DNA from: Cryomorpha ignava
GTDB lineage: Bacteria; Bacteroidota; Bacteroidia; Flavobacteriales_D; Cryomorphaceae
Assembly: GCF_010686655.1 (NCBI RefSeq)
Contig: NZ_JAAGVY010000003.1
Span: 62,001 to 126,000, forward strand
Direction: 5' to 3'
DNA length: 64,000 nt
Shown here: one piece after another, positions 25,815 through 35,349 of the stretch
Layout: the number at the start of each line of letters is the position of its first letter
Numbering within the stretch: the first letter of the stretch is position 1
Notes under the pieces: generated by a model
Seen by the model: only the letters and a program-made list of their open reading frames with translations
Told to the model about the DNA's origin: nothing
Databases searched by the model: none
Program-made: the position numbers and the translations under genes

Positions 25815-27347
25815 TTATCTCCTTCGTGACTTAATTCCCAAAACCCCAAGAATACCGCGGGTTACTTCTCTCACAATAGTTCGCGTTACTGAACTGGCCA
25901 TTACTTTTTCAAAAGTTGTCTTGGTTTGTCTGGTGCTGCGTGTAGTAGTGCGCTTTTCCTCAACTTGTAGTGCAGCATCATCCTTTGCCGATTTCTGTAA
26001 TTTTGCTGTCAGAATTTCGTACGCGCTTTCTCTGTCTATATCGGTATTGTACTTGGTTACGAGGGCGCTACTTCGAATAAGTTTTTTGATTTCTTCATCT
26101 GTCAGCACATCCATGCGCGACGCCGGTGCCTTGAGAAGCGTATGAACCAGCGGCGATGGAATTCCCTTCTCATTTAAGAGTGTTATAAATGCCTCGCCAG
26201 TTCCCATTTGTGTGAGAACTTGATCGATATGATAAAATTCTGAAATGGGGTAATTTTCAGAAACTTGCTTGATCGATTTTCGATCTTTTGCCGTAAAGGC
26301 ACGCAGTGCATGCTGTACTTTCATTCCCAACTGGCTAAGCACTGCATCTGGAATATCGGTAGGTAGCTGCGTGCAGAAAAATATTCCGACGCCTTTTGAG
26401 CGAATAAGCTTAATAATGGTTTCAATTTGGCTTAATAATGCTTTCGACGCTTCATCAAAAAGCAAATGAGCCTCATCAATAAATATGACAAGCTCGGGTC
26501 TGTCTGTGTCGCCCTTTTCAGGGAATTTCTCGTAAATTTCTGCAAGAAGGCAAAGCATAAAAGTAGAAAATAGCTTTGGAGTGCTTTGCATATCGGCAAG
26601 TCTGATTGTGTTAATGTAGCCGCGGCCATTGCTGTCAAGCCGCAATAAGTCATCAACATCGGTGCTCAACTCGCCAAAAAATCGCGAGGCTCCCTGCTGT
26701 TCGAGTTCAAGCAGCTTTCGCATAATAGCTCCCACGCTGCTAGTACTTACCAAACCGTATTTTTGTTGTACTTCATCTTTACCCGCCCCAATAATATGCT
26801 GAAGTACCGCTCTGAAATCTTTTATGTCTAGAAGAGGATATGCATTGTCGTCGCAAAATTTAAACGCTATAGCAACTGCACCTTCCTGGGTGTCGTTAAG
26901 ACCCAAAATTTTGCTTAATAATACCGGGCCAAACTCGCTGATTGTCGCGCGCATTCTGGCACCAGGCTCGTCAGAAAGGGTTAATAACTCAACCGGAAAA
27001 GCAGTTGCTTTCCACGCTGCACCAATGTGTTTATGCCGCTCATCAATTTTTAAATGGGGATTTCCAGCGGCAGCTAGTCCGCTCAAATCTCCTTTTATAT
27101 CCATCACTAAAACAGGAACGCCGGCATCTGATAAGCCCTCGGCAATTCCTTGCAAAGTTTTGGTTTTTCCGGTTCCGGTCGCGCCGGAAATGAGCCCATG
27201 ACGGTTAAACATCTTCAAGGGTGCTTTTACTTGAATCCCATCTACAGGTGTGCCATCCAAAATACCACACCCTAACAATACCGAGTCGCCTTTAAATGTA
27301 TATCCGTTTGTAATGGCTTCGCTAAACTTTGCTTGTTTTCCGTTCAT
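25815..27347 (-). CDS. HerA/YjgR-like ATPase (DUF853)
   Basis: A 510-residue P-loop ATPase of the HerA-FtsK superfamily, DUF853/YjgR branch. Walker A is ISGATGTGKTKT near residue 58, PVLVMDIKGDLSGLA lies near 98, and Walker B is PELVIFIDEAHLLF near 290. KGVGIFFCTQLPTDIPDAVLSQLG follows the YjgR pattern. The basic Ser/Thr/Arg-rich C-terminus (about 455-510) may bind DNA or membrane. No NurA nuclease partner is present, as is usual for this branch. Its substrate is unknown. ATG 27347 is preceded by an exact -7 box. Confidence 0.9.
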   Translation of the reverse strand: MNGKQAKFSEAITNGYTFKGDSVLLGCGILDGTPVDGIQVKAPLKMFNRHGLISGATGTGKTKTLQGIAEGLSDAGVPVLVMDIKGDLSGLAAAGNPHLKIDERHKHIGAAWKATAFPVELLTLSDEPGARMRATISEFGPVLLSKILGLNDTQEGAVAIAFKFCDDNAYPLLDIKDFRAVLQHIIGAGKDEVQQKYGLVSTSSVGAIMRKLLELEQQGASRFFGELSTDVDDLLRLDSNGRGYINTIRLADMQSTPKLFSTFMLCLLAEIYEKFPEKGDTDRPELVIFIDEAHLLFDEASKALLSQIETIIKLIRSKGVGIFFCTQLPTDIPDAVLSQLGMKVQHALRAFTAKDRKSIKQVSENYPISEFYHIDQVLTQMGTGEAFITLLNEKGIPSPLVHTLLKAPASRMDVLTDEEIKKLIRSSALVTKYNTDIDRESAYEILTAKLQKSAKDDAALQVEEKRTTTRSTRQTKTTFEKVMASSVTRTIVREVTRGILGVLGIKSRRR

Positions 27348-27370
27348 GGTTTGTTCAATTTTGCTTGCGC

Positions 27371-27378
27371 CAAATATA
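27371..27378 (-). promoter_or_regulatory. Bacteroidota -7 promoter box for the HerA-like gene
   Basis: On the minus strand this reads TATATTTG, an exact TAnnTTTG match. It ends 23 nt before the ATG at 27347. Confidence 0.45.
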
Positions 27379-27460
27379 AAAAGGTTTGGCCGAAATGATT
27401 AATTCTTGAATCCTTTATGCTTTACCATTTAGGCGCTGGTTTAAAGATTCAGATTTCTTT

Positions 27461-27468
27461 TATCTTTG
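27461..27468 (+). promoter_or_regulatory. Bacteroidota -7 promoter box for the dipeptidyl peptidase gene
   Basis: TATCTTTG is an exact TAnnTTTG match. It overlaps the in-frame TTG at 27466, so that codon cannot be the start. The ATG at 27493, 24 nt further on, is the likely one. Confidence 0.55.
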
Positions 27469-27492
27469 ACAACTTCCAAAAAAATAAAGATT

Positions 27493-29541
27493 ATGAAAAT
27501 AATGCGATTAAATTTAGCGATGTTCTTTGTGGTATCGTTCATACTGGTGTCTTGCGGAGAAAACAAGCCAACGGAAAAAGTTGAGATTGAAACGGCAGAA
27601 AATGCTGACGATTTTCAATACATGACCGAGCAATTTGCTGATATAAAAATTATCAGATATCAAATTCCGAGCTGGGATGAGCTTCCTTTACAAGAGAAAA
27701 AACTGGCTTATTACCTTTCACAAGCGGGGCTTGCCGGTAGAGATATGATTTACGATCAGAACTACCGCAACAATTTAGCGATTAGAAGAGCGCTTGAATC
27801 GGCTTACAAAAATTTTGATGGTGATAAATCAAGCGATGACTGGATAGCTTTTGACACCTACATGAAAGAAATTTGGTTTGCAAATGGTATCCACCACCAT
27901 TATTCTCATGTGAAATTTCAACCCGAGTTCTCGCGCGAATTCCTTACAGGAATACTTACGAAATCTGGTGCAAGTTTGAGTGATGATCTGATGGCTGTAA
28001 TTTTTGATCCGGCAGTTGATGCTAAGAAAGTGAGCAAAGATGCTGGTAAGGATATCGTATTGGCGAGTTCCGTAAATTTTTACGATCCCGATCTTACCCA
28101 GACAGAAGTTGATGCTTACTATAAAAAGAAAATGGCCGACCGTGATACAGAGCGACCTATTTCTTATGGTTTGAATTCTAAATTGGTTAAGGGCGCTGAT
28201 GGAAAAATCACAGAGCAAATTTACAAAGTTGGTGGAATGTATGGTGAGGCGTTAACAGAAGTCATAAAATGGCTTGAACTCGCCAAAGGTGTGGCAGACA
28301 ATGCACAACAAGCAAAAGCCATCGGCCTATTAATTGATTATTATAAAACCGGAGATTTACACACTTGGGATAAATTTAATATCGCCTGGGTAGAAGATAC
28401 TACCAGCGTTGTAGATTTTATTCACGGCTTTGTAGAGGTTTATAATGATCCGCTGGGATACCGTGGTTCTTATGAGAGCATTGTTCAAATAAGAGATCTT
28501 GATGCGAGCGAAAAAATGAAAGTGTTAAGCGAAAACGCACAGTATTTCGAAGATAATTCGCCCATTATGGATGAGCACAAAAAAGAAAAGGTTGTAGGTA
28601 TTTCATACAACTTTATTAATGTAGCTGGCGAGGCAGGTGATGCTTCTCCCAGTACTCCTATAGGAGTAAATCTACCCAATGCCAACTGGATACGGGCAGA
28701 GCACGGATCAAAATCTATAAGTCTTGGAAATATCGTTTCGGCATATTCTAAAGCTGGTACAACCGGATTTTTGGAAGAATTTTCGAATGATACCAGTGAA
28801 ATCGCACTTTCTAAAAAATATGGAAAAGTTTCAGATAAGCTACATACTGCTCTCCACGAAGTAATAGGCCATGCCAGTGGAAAAATTAACCCGGGAGTGG
28901 GAACGCCTAAACAAACATTGATAAATTACGCTTCAACCATTGAAGAAGCGCGTGCAGATTTGGTAGCGCTTTATTATTTGCTTGATACCAAGCTAATAGA
29001 AATGGGCGTTATGGACGATTTAGATGCGGGTCGCCATGCTTATGATGATTATATCAAAAATGGTTTAATGCTTCAATTGCGCCGATTAAAACCCGGAGAT
29101 GTAATTGAGGAAGACCACATGCGCAACCGCCAGCTGGTGGCTGCCTGGGTTTTTGAAAAAGGACAGGAAGAAAACGTGATTTCTAAAGTGAAAAGAGATG
29201 GAAATACGTATTTCGAAATCAATGATTACGGTAAGCTTCGTGCTCTATTTGGTGATTTACTGCGCGATATTCAGCGAATTACTTCTGAAGGAGATTTTGA
29301 AGCTGCTAAAAATTTAGTAGAAACCTACGGTGTTCAGGTTGATCCTGAAATCCATGCCGAAATGTTGGCGCGATCAGAGAAATTTGATAGTGCTCCTTAT
29401 GGTGGATTTATAAACCCAATGCTGGTACCAGTAGTAGAAAACGGCGAAATAACGGATATTAAAGTGGAGTATCCAGAAGATTTTGCAAAGCAAATGTTGC
29501 GCTATGCAGCCGATTATACAACACTTCCCAATAAAAATTAA
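27493..29541 (+). CDS. Dipeptidyl peptidase III (M49), lipoprotein
   Basis: A 682-residue zinc peptidase. The N-terminus MKIMRLNLAMFFVVSFILVSCGENK gives a lipobox, so it is anchored outside the inner membrane. The M49 motif HEVIGH is at about 455-460, and the third zinc ligand lies in EEARADLVALYYL near 484. PSTPIGVNLPNANWIRAEHGSKS is also typical. The enzyme releases dipeptides from the N-terminus of short peptides. A cytoplasmic DPP III is usual in eukaryotes, while Bacteroidota versions are commonly exported. A very strong terminator lies downstream. Confidence 0.93.
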   Translation: MKIMRLNLAMFFVVSFILVSCGENKPTEKVEIETAENADDFQYMTEQFADIKIIRYQIPSWDELPLQEKKLAYYLSQAGLAGRDMIYDQNYRNNLAIRRALESAYKNFDGDKSSDDWIAFDTYMKEIWFANGIHHHYSHVKFQPEFSREFLTGILTKSGASLSDDLMAVIFDPAVDAKKVSKDAGKDIVLASSVNFYDPDLTQTEVDAYYKKKMADRDTERPISYGLNSKLVKGADGKITEQIYKVGGMYGEALTEVIKWLELAKGVADNAQQAKAIGLLIDYYKTGDLHTWDKFNIAWVEDTTSVVDFIHGFVEVYNDPLGYRGSYESIVQIRDLDASEKMKVLSENAQYFEDNSPIMDEHKKEKVVGISYNFINVAGEAGDASPSTPIGVNLPNANWIRAEHGSKSISLGNIVSAYSKAGTTGFLEEFSNDTSEIALSKKYGKVSDKLHTALHEVIGHASGKINPGVGTPKQTLINYASTIEEARADLVALYYLLDTKLIEMGVMDDLDAGRHAYDDYIKNGLMLQLRRLKPGDVIEEDHMRNRQLVAAWVFEKGQEENVISKVKRDGNTYFEINDYGKLRALFGDLLRDIQRITSEGDFEAAKNLVETYGVQVDPEIHAEMLARSEKFDSAPYGGFINPMLVPVVENGEITDIKVEYPEDFAKQMLRYAADYTTLPNKN

Positions 29542-29620
29542 GTGATTGAATTACCCAAGCTATGATCTGGAAAGATGCTTGAGTTTGGATAGAAAGAGGG
29601 GCAGAAATATAGAAGCATAA

Positions 29621-29654
29621 AAAAAGGCAGTTTCGATTTCGAAACTGCCTTTTT
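29621..29654. terminator. Strong bidirectional terminator
   Basis: A perfect 16-bp inverted repeat (AAAAAGGCAGTTTCGA and its complement) with a 2-nt loop. Its A/T ends give five or more Ts on either strand. It lies between the convergent peptidase and MscS genes and serves both. Confidence 0.95.
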
Positions 29655-29692
29655 AGTGTTTTTATATCTGTAGAAGCAGAAATTCTGTTTTG

Positions 29693-30508
29693 CTATTCTT
29701 TTATCATGTGAATATCGCGTTGTGGGAAAGGGATGCTGACATTCTCTGCATCGAATGCTTTTTTCACTTTCTCGTTCAAATTATTGGTCACATCCCAATA
29801 GTCAGAGCTTTTTAGCCAGGCTCGTAGATGGATAATAACCGAACTGTCTGCAAGATCTTTAACAAAAACGTCGTGAGCCGGATCAGTAAGAAATCGGGAA
29901 TCTTCCTTAACGAGGTTGTCGAGAATGCTCTTGGCAAGATCTATGTCGTCATTATATCCAATGCCAAATGTGATATCCAAACGACGTGTATCGTAAAAGG
30001 AATAATTTTTTAGTGCATTATTGCTCAACTCGCCGTTGGGAATAATAACTTCCTGATTTTGGGTAGTCGTCATATACGTGTAGAAAATTTGAATTTCGCG
30101 AATAGTTCCTGAATGGGAACCTGTATCAATAAAGTCGCCGACCTTAAATGGCTTTAGAAGCAGGATGAGCACTCCGCCAGCAAAGTTTGCGAGGCTTCCC
30201 TGCAAAGCTAAACCAATGGCCAAACCGGCAGCACCAAGCACGGCTATAAAAGCAGTAACCTGAATTCCAATCATACCCGCAACAGAAATAACTAACATTA
30301 TTCTTAATAGGATGCTAATTATCGATGTCAAAAATGGACGAAGCGACTCATTTACATCTCGGTTGTGCATGGCTTTGGAAGCAAGTTTTACGATCCATTT
30401 TATAATCCATAACCCGATAAAAAGTACCACAATTGCCAATACCACTCTACCACCATAAACGACTATAAGTCCTTTTATCTGATCAAAATATTCAGTTAAC
30501 CTATCCAT
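29693..30508 (-). CDS. Small-conductance mechanosensitive channel, MscS family
   Basis: A 271-residue protein with three N-terminal membrane helices. The pore-lining TM3 is rich in Gly/Ala (FIAVLGAAGLAIGLALQGSLANFAGGVLILLLKPFKVGDFI), followed by the beta domain (TGSHSGTIREIQIFYTYMTTTQNQEVIIPNGELSNNALKNYS) and an alpha/beta C-terminal domain ending PFPQRDIHMIKE. Length is close to E. coli MscS. It opens on membrane tension to release solutes during osmotic downshock. ATG 30508 is chosen over the in-frame TTG at 30526. Confidence 0.95.
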   Translation of the reverse strand: MDRLTEYFDQIKGLIVVYGGRVVLAIVVLFIGLWIIKWIVKLASKAMHNRDVNESLRPFLTSIISILLRIMLVISVAGMIGIQVTAFIAVLGAAGLAIGLALQGSLANFAGGVLILLLKPFKVGDFIDTGSHSGTIREIQIFYTYMTTTQNQEVIIPNGELSNNALKNYSFYDTRRLDITFGIGYNDDIDLAKSILDNLVKEDSRFLTDPAHDVFVKDLADSSVIIHLRAWLKSSDYWDVTNNLNEKVKKAFDAENVSIPFPQRDIHMIKE

Positions 30509-30789
30509 AATCTGCGTTTCTTTCAATAAATAAGACCGGAAAGATACAAATCTTATGGATATTGAATTTTTCCAAATAGTTTAGCCCATATTAAAATGCT
30601 TGAGATATCGTATATTGGGGGCGAGATGGGTCAGTTTAAGATTGGGTTCAACTCTAGAGAAAATGCGGTTTTAGTCAAAGAACTGATCGTGCAGATTTAA
30701 TGAGAATCCAATCAAGAAACTTAGTAAATTTTTAACAGCGAGTAGATAGAAAATCTCTAAACTCCTCGATATGGGTCACCATATTTTGA

Positions 30790-33700
30790 TTAGGCAGGAG
30801 ATGTCGTTTCCCGACGCTTATCTTTCTTTGAAAAATGCAAAGCCGACTCCAAAAACTTGATCGATTTTGGGAATACATCGAAGAATAAGCATAGAGCCAG
30901 GCCAATTGTCATGCCCCAAAGTACGAGCAGGTTGGCGTAAAAAGTATCTATAAAATGGCCGTAAAGATTTTTTGCAGGCGCGTAAAAATGAGCTCCAAAA
31001 AAGTCGCTGTTATAGGGCATTAAATAGATAAGATCTTTTTTCTGAATCAATTCGCCATTGTACTCAGCTATGTAGTTTACGTCGTTGCGATTAGTCGCAA
31101 ATACTTCAAGTTGATCGTTTTTGTAATTGTTGAAGAGTTTTTTGTACGCTGCATGTTTATCATCTGTCTGCGTCATAGCGTATATGGCATCTTCCTTTTC
31201 TGCATCAGCTTTTAGATACACGCGTTTATAATGTTCTGTTAGTAGATCGAGATGTTTTAACACTGATTTTAAAGTCTCTTCATTTACACGATCAGGAGTC
31301 AAATCGTTTACTTTATTAAACTTCAATCCTTTTAGAAAAGCATTTTCTTTATTCAATTCGTTTCTAAGCAGCGTTAGGTTTTTATCCAATTCTACCGTTG
31401 CCGCATCGTCGTTCATTATCCGGCTCGTTACTGCAACTTTATTTTTGAGCTCGGTTATCCAATAGTCTTTCTTCCAGTTCGAAAATTTCTTTCGCTTCTC
31501 TAGTTCAAAAAACTCTTTTTCATAATCGTTTGTTTTATATTGAGTTACTGCAATTGCTTCGTATGCCCAGCGACTCGCCATAATATTTCCAATCCACGGT
31601 ACACCATCTTGCGATGCGAAAATAGGATTGAGCCTGTCAAATTTTACAATGATTCCACTAAAAAGCAATTGTGGAATAATGATAATCGGAATAAGAATAT
31701 AAATAACTTTTGCAGAGTTAAAGCTCGATGAAATGTTGAGACCGAGCAAATTGGCAAATGAACAAGTGCTAAAGAGTATAAGCCAGTAAGATAAAGTCAT
31801 TCCCTGAATTTCGAGAACAAAGTTTCCAATGATTACAAAAAGAAACATTTGCAAAGCCGAGATAGCGAGCATAATCGAAATTTTGCTGTACAAATAGCTA
31901 CTCTTGCTTAAATTTAAAAATGACTCGCGTTTTCTTATTTTCTTGTCGCGAATAATTTCTTCAGAGCTTACGGTCAGACCTATAAAAAGGGCAACAATAA
32001 CCGAGATAAAAATGTAAACGGGTATGTTTTCGTTTTCACGAAATATATAGCTATCAGCTCCGGCAGGTATAAAAAACCGCATAAAAAAGGAGAGTATCAA
32101 AGCTAGAACCGGAGCTTCAAGCAAATTAATAAGAACGTATTGCTTATTGGTTAGCTTAGAAAGCAAATCTCGTTTTATAAAAACGCCGAATTGTTTTATT
32201 TTTCCGGGAATTGTAAAGTGCGTTTCGGGAGTTGCTATGCGCTCATCGTCAAGCTCAAGCTCGATTTCAATGTGTTCAGTATACAGTTTATTCCACTCTG
32301 TTGGTGTTATTTTTCTTTGGTGCGTTAGGTTTCCGAATTCATCAACAACCTTAGCTTCAATGATATTAAAAACATCTTCGGTTTTCACATTCCCGCAAGT
32401 CAGGCATTCGGCCTCGTCGCAGTTTATATGATTAACCATTTGTTTAAAATAAACAAGACTATCAACAGGGTTGCCATAATAGATTGGGTATCCGCCATTA
32501 TCCAAAACAAATAGTTTATCAAACATTTTAAAAATATCTGACGATGGCTGGTGGATTACTACAAAAATGAGCTTGCCTTTGAGGCTAAGCTCCTTGAGCA
32601 AATCCATAATGTTTTCTGAATCGCGCGATGACAAACCAGATGTGGGCTCATCAACGAATAGTACCGCTGGTTCGCGAATGAGCTCCAGCGCAATATTTAA
32701 TCTTTTTCTTTGTCCTCCGCTGATGGTTTTGTCTAAAGGATTTCCAACTTTTAGATTTCTCGTTTCGCCGAGGCCGAGCACAGAAAGCATCTCTTCTACA
32801 AGATCGGTAATTTCTTCTTTGTTCTTTTGACCAAAGCAGAGTTTTGCATTAAAGAATAGATTTTGAAAAACTGTGAGTTCATCAATAAGCAAGTCATCTT
32901 GAGCTACATAGCCTATCAATCCTTCAATGGCATCGCCCTCGCCGTGAATATCAATTCCATTAATTTTTACAGTACCCTTCGAAGGATTTAAATTTCCGTT
33001 TAGTACATTGAGCAATGTAGATTTACCGCTTCCGCTAGCACCCATTATGCCTACCAGTCTGCCCGATTCTTCATCAATGTTTATCTCGTGAAGACCAGTA
33101 TTTCCACGTTTGAATTTATACTCCAGGTTTCGTGTTTGGAAGCTAATACCCTCACGGCTATCATCCTGAAGAAAAGTTCCAATAATATCGCTGTAGTAAA
33201 TTGGTTTTATTTTCGATCCGCGAATCGAAGCACCTTGATTTAAAACATAAAACCGATTGTTGTAAACAGCCTGACCCGATATATTATAACTCCCTTCGCC
33301 ACGGTATTTTATAAAATGCAGATTGATGCTGGGAATGCGAAGAACACGTATGTAACCTTCAATTCCCTCGCATAAATAGTGTTTTCCAAATCCAGCTCCA
33401 GAATCTGTGCTGTCGGTAATGTACATCACATTCGGAGATTCGAGCAGTTCGGTTTCTCGCTCTTCAACAAAAAAGCGGGCGAGTTTATACTCGTCCATAT
33501 CAAAGTTAAATGTTGAAGCTACGGTATCAATAAATTCTTGTTCAAGTTCACGCACTTCATCGTGGGTGTGAATAAACTCCAGAAGTCTGATCAGTACGAT
33601 GGTTTTTTGACGCTGGGTAAGTTCTTCGTTTATCTGGGTGCAAATGCGCAGTATTTTCACCGAGTTTACTGCATTTCGTTTTTGCTCGCCGTCTTTTATT

Positions 33701-33897
33701 TTAGAAATTTTCTGATAGCTTTCCAGATACTCTTCAAAAAGATCCATGTATTTGCTGAAAAGCTTTTTGGGTAACCGCTCGCGTAGAAATGACTCTACGA
33801 TCTGTCGGCCGTTTAGCGAGCCATCTTGCTGATGCGGATCTACACGCGCGATAATCGCGAAGAGTTGAATAAGTGCTTTAAGAATTCTTTCGCTCAT
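30790..33897 (-). CDS. ABCG-like ABC transporter fused to an N-terminal helical domain
   Basis: A 1035-residue fusion. Residues 1-155 form a helical domain that resembles TerB-like modules (LFAIIARVDPHQQDGSLNGRQIVESFLRERL). About 165-260 is a beta region (GIEGYIRVLRIPSINLHFIKYRGEGSYNISGQ). The ABC ATPase has Walker A MGASGSGKST near 288, signature SGGQRKR near 391, and Walker B AVLFVDEPTSGL. A Cys segment (CDEAECLTCG) near 495 precedes an ABC2-type permease with about five to six TM helices from 600. A charged periplasmic domain (about 790-985) sits between TM5 and the last TM. Resembles Bacteroidota ATP-binding cassette/permease fusions of unknown substrate. Confidence 0.88.
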   Translation of the reverse strand: MSERILKALIQLFAIIARVDPHQQDGSLNGRQIVESFLRERLPKKLFSKYMDLFEEYLESYQKISKIKDGEQKRNAVNSVKILRICTQINEELTQRQKTIVLIRLLEFIHTHDEVRELEQEFIDTVASTFNFDMDEYKLARFFVEERETELLESPNVMYITDSTDSGAGFGKHYLCEGIEGYIRVLRIPSINLHFIKYRGEGSYNISGQAVYNNRFYVLNQGASIRGSKIKPIYYSDIIGTFLQDDSREGISFQTRNLEYKFKRGNTGLHEINIDEESGRLVGIMGASGSGKSTLLNVLNGNLNPSKGTVKINGIDIHGEGDAIEGLIGYVAQDDLLIDELTVFQNLFFNAKLCFGQKNKEEITDLVEEMLSVLGLGETRNLKVGNPLDKTISGGQRKRLNIALELIREPAVLFVDEPTSGLSSRDSENIMDLLKELSLKGKLIFVVIHQPSSDIFKMFDKLFVLDNGGYPIYYGNPVDSLVYFKQMVNHINCDEAECLTCGNVKTEDVFNIIEAKVVDEFGNLTHQRKITPTEWNKLYTEHIEIELELDDERIATPETHFTIPGKIKQFGVFIKRDLLSKLTNKQYVLINLLEAPVLALILSFFMRFFIPAGADSYIFRENENIPVYIFISVIVALFIGLTVSSEEIIRDKKIRKRESFLNLSKSSYLYSKISIMLAISALQMFLFVIIGNFVLEIQGMTLSYWLILFSTCSFANLLGLNISSSFNSAKVIYILIPIIIIPQLLFSGIIVKFDRLNPIFASQDGVPWIGNIMASRWAYEAIAVTQYKTNDYEKEFFELEKRKKFSNWKKDYWITELKNKVAVTSRIMNDDAATVELDKNLTLLRNELNKENAFLKGLKFNKVNDLTPDRVNEETLKSVLKHLDLLTEHYKRVYLKADAEKEDAIYAMTQTDDKHAAYKKLFNNYKNDQLEVFATNRNDVNYIAEYNGELIQKKDLIYLMPYNSDFFGAHFYAPAKNLYGHFIDTFYANLLVLWGMTIGLALCLFFDVFPKSIKFLESALHFSKKDKRRETTSPA

Positions 33898-33913
33898 AGT
33901 TGGGGGGGTAAAA

Positions 33914-33943
33914 CAAAAAAAGCGTCCCGGAGTGGAGACGCTT
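33914..33943 (-). terminator. Terminator upstream of the ABC transporter gene
   Basis: On the minus strand a stem AAGCGTC / GACGCTT with a 10-nt loop (33920-33943) is followed by seven Ts. It ends the two-gene unit above and separates it from the ABC transporter gene. Confidence 0.85.
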
Positions 33944-33966
33944 CAGCAATTTCGTTTTATTCGGTG

Positions 33967-34383
33967 CTAGCGCTCAAATCCAATAAGTAATACGGCGCAT
34001 CCCGATTTTTGTTTCGTGAGATCCAGCCTGGCTTCAATTCGGCCTTCCATCGTATCTTTAAACTCAAAATCCCAATGGTTTGAATTTTCATGCTCCTTGT
34101 TGGAAAAGAGCTGATTACCGTCTTGATCGTATAACGAAAACTGCAATTGATTTTTCTCCATTCCCGCGAAGGCAACAATACGATATTTGGACCCGCCGTA
34201 AAAAGTGGTATTGAATTCAGCAACCTGATCGTCGAAAAGCAGAGCGCGGTAAGATTGGCCATCGGATACAAAATTCTTTTGCATGTACTGCGCAGCGTAA
34301 GATGCTGTGGAGTCGCATTGAGCAAAAGCTTCATGGCTAATTGTGCTAAGCAAAAAGAAAAAGATGTATATCGTTTTATTCAT
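33967..34383 (-). CDS. Exported protein of unknown function
   Basis: A 138-residue protein with a signal peptide (MNKTIYIFFFLLSTISHEAFAQ). The mature part (CDSTASYAAQYMQKNFVSDGQSYRALLFDDQVAEFNTTFYGGSKYRIVAFAGMEKNQLQFSLYDQDGNQLFSN..., GRIEARLDLTKQKSGCAVLLIGFER) looks like a small beta-sandwich, with one Cys at each end that could pair. I recognise the general pattern from Bacteroidota but not a named family. It follows the lipoprotein gene by 4 bp, so the two are co-transcribed, and a terminator follows. Confidence 0.72.
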   Translation of the reverse strand: MNKTIYIFFFLLSTISHEAFAQCDSTASYAAQYMQKNFVSDGQSYRALLFDDQVAEFNTTFYGGSKYRIVAFAGMEKNQLQFSLYDQDGNQLFSNKEHENSNHWDFEFKDTMEGRIEARLDLTKQKSGCAVLLIGFER

Positions 34384-34387
34384 GGCT

Positions 34388-35284
34388 CTATTGGATAATT
34401 GATGCTCTTATTCTTTCGATTCTCGCAATAATATCTGCAAGCTCATCATCGGTAAGTTGAAAATTAGATTCACTATTGATAATGGTCGTCTTTGTTTCCG
34501 GGTTGGTTTCGGGCTTCTGATAAGTATAAGTGTGCTCTACAGAGCGATAAACGTTTTTTAAACTATCGAGTTGCAACATGGTATTTCCAGAGTTAAACTG
34601 CTCGTCAGCAGTCGATTGCAGCACTTCGCAGAGGGTAATTATCGTTTTTTTCTGTGCTGCAAGTCTTTTTCGAGCTGCATCATTTCCTGTATTTGCCGAA
34701 AGGGCAGTAAGATAACTCGCTTCTATCCATCCACCGGCAAGTATAAGCGCGGCGAGGTCGTAGCGTTCATTTTCTTTGAGGTAAATATCCGCAGCTTCGT
34801 AAAATTGCCCACTAAGGAAAAGAAGTGAATCAGTGTTGCCCACATTACTTCCCAATCGTTTTACAAGCGAGGGACTTAATGCCCCTTTTATTTCCAGATC
34901 ATCGGCCAAATTTTCTACGGCCTTATAATAACGCAACGACCATTGGCTGTCGTCATATAATGATGTATACGCCATTTCAGTACCGTAAATCCCCAGATTT
35001 AAAGCTCGTTGGTTTTTTGTACTGTAATTTGAAACATTGGCGGGATCGTTAAGCACTTCACGGTTATATGGAATATCAGATTCCTTTATCAGGATAGCCG
35101 TTTGGATAGGTGAAGGTATGCTGAAAAGCTTCCCGGCAACACTCACAAAGTTCGTTTTTGTGCTGTCGAGTTCTGTATTTTTCAAGTCGCCATTTTTGCT
35201 TACCGTCTGTTCATCGCAAGAATAAAACAAAATGACGATAAGGCCAAGAAAGCTGAAAAAAGTAATTTTTCTTAAATGAGTCAT
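34388..35284 (-). CDS. Conserved envelope lipoprotein, function unknown
   Basis: A 298-residue lipoprotein. ATG 35284 gives MTHLRKITFFSFLGLIVILFYSC, a clear lipobox. The longer frame back to 35359 would overlap the neighbouring symporter gene and bury the signal. The mature part is helical (YSTKNQRALNLGIYGTEMAYTSLYDDSQWSLRYYKAVENLADDLEI..., YEAADIYLKENERYDLAALILAGGWIEASYLTAL) and ends with a DDELADIIARIERIRASI helix. I have seen this pattern only in Bacteroidota, without function. Co-transcribed with the exported protein downstream. Confidence 0.72.
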   Translation of the reverse strand: MTHLRKITFFSFLGLIVILFYSCDEQTVSKNGDLKNTELDSTKTNFVSVAGKLFSIPSPIQTAILIKESDIPYNREVLNDPANVSNYSTKNQRALNLGIYGTEMAYTSLYDDSQWSLRYYKAVENLADDLEIKGALSPSLVKRLGSNVGNTDSLLFLSGQFYEAADIYLKENERYDLAALILAGGWIEASYLTALSANTGNDAARKRLAAQKKTIITLCEVLQSTADEQFNSGNTMLQLDSLKNVYRSVEHTYTYQKPETNPETKTTIINSESNFQLTDDELADIIARIERIRASIIQ

Positions 35285-35349
35285 AGTTTTTAAAAGGATT
35301 GCCTGAAAGTACGTTATAATTCCTTTTCTTATTTCCATCTCAAAAATAC

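Noticed and set aside
33957-34334. Minus-strand frame that overlaps the exported protein at 33967-34383
   Set aside because: It is a frame-shifted shadow. The frame with a signal peptide and coherent beta pattern is the real gene.
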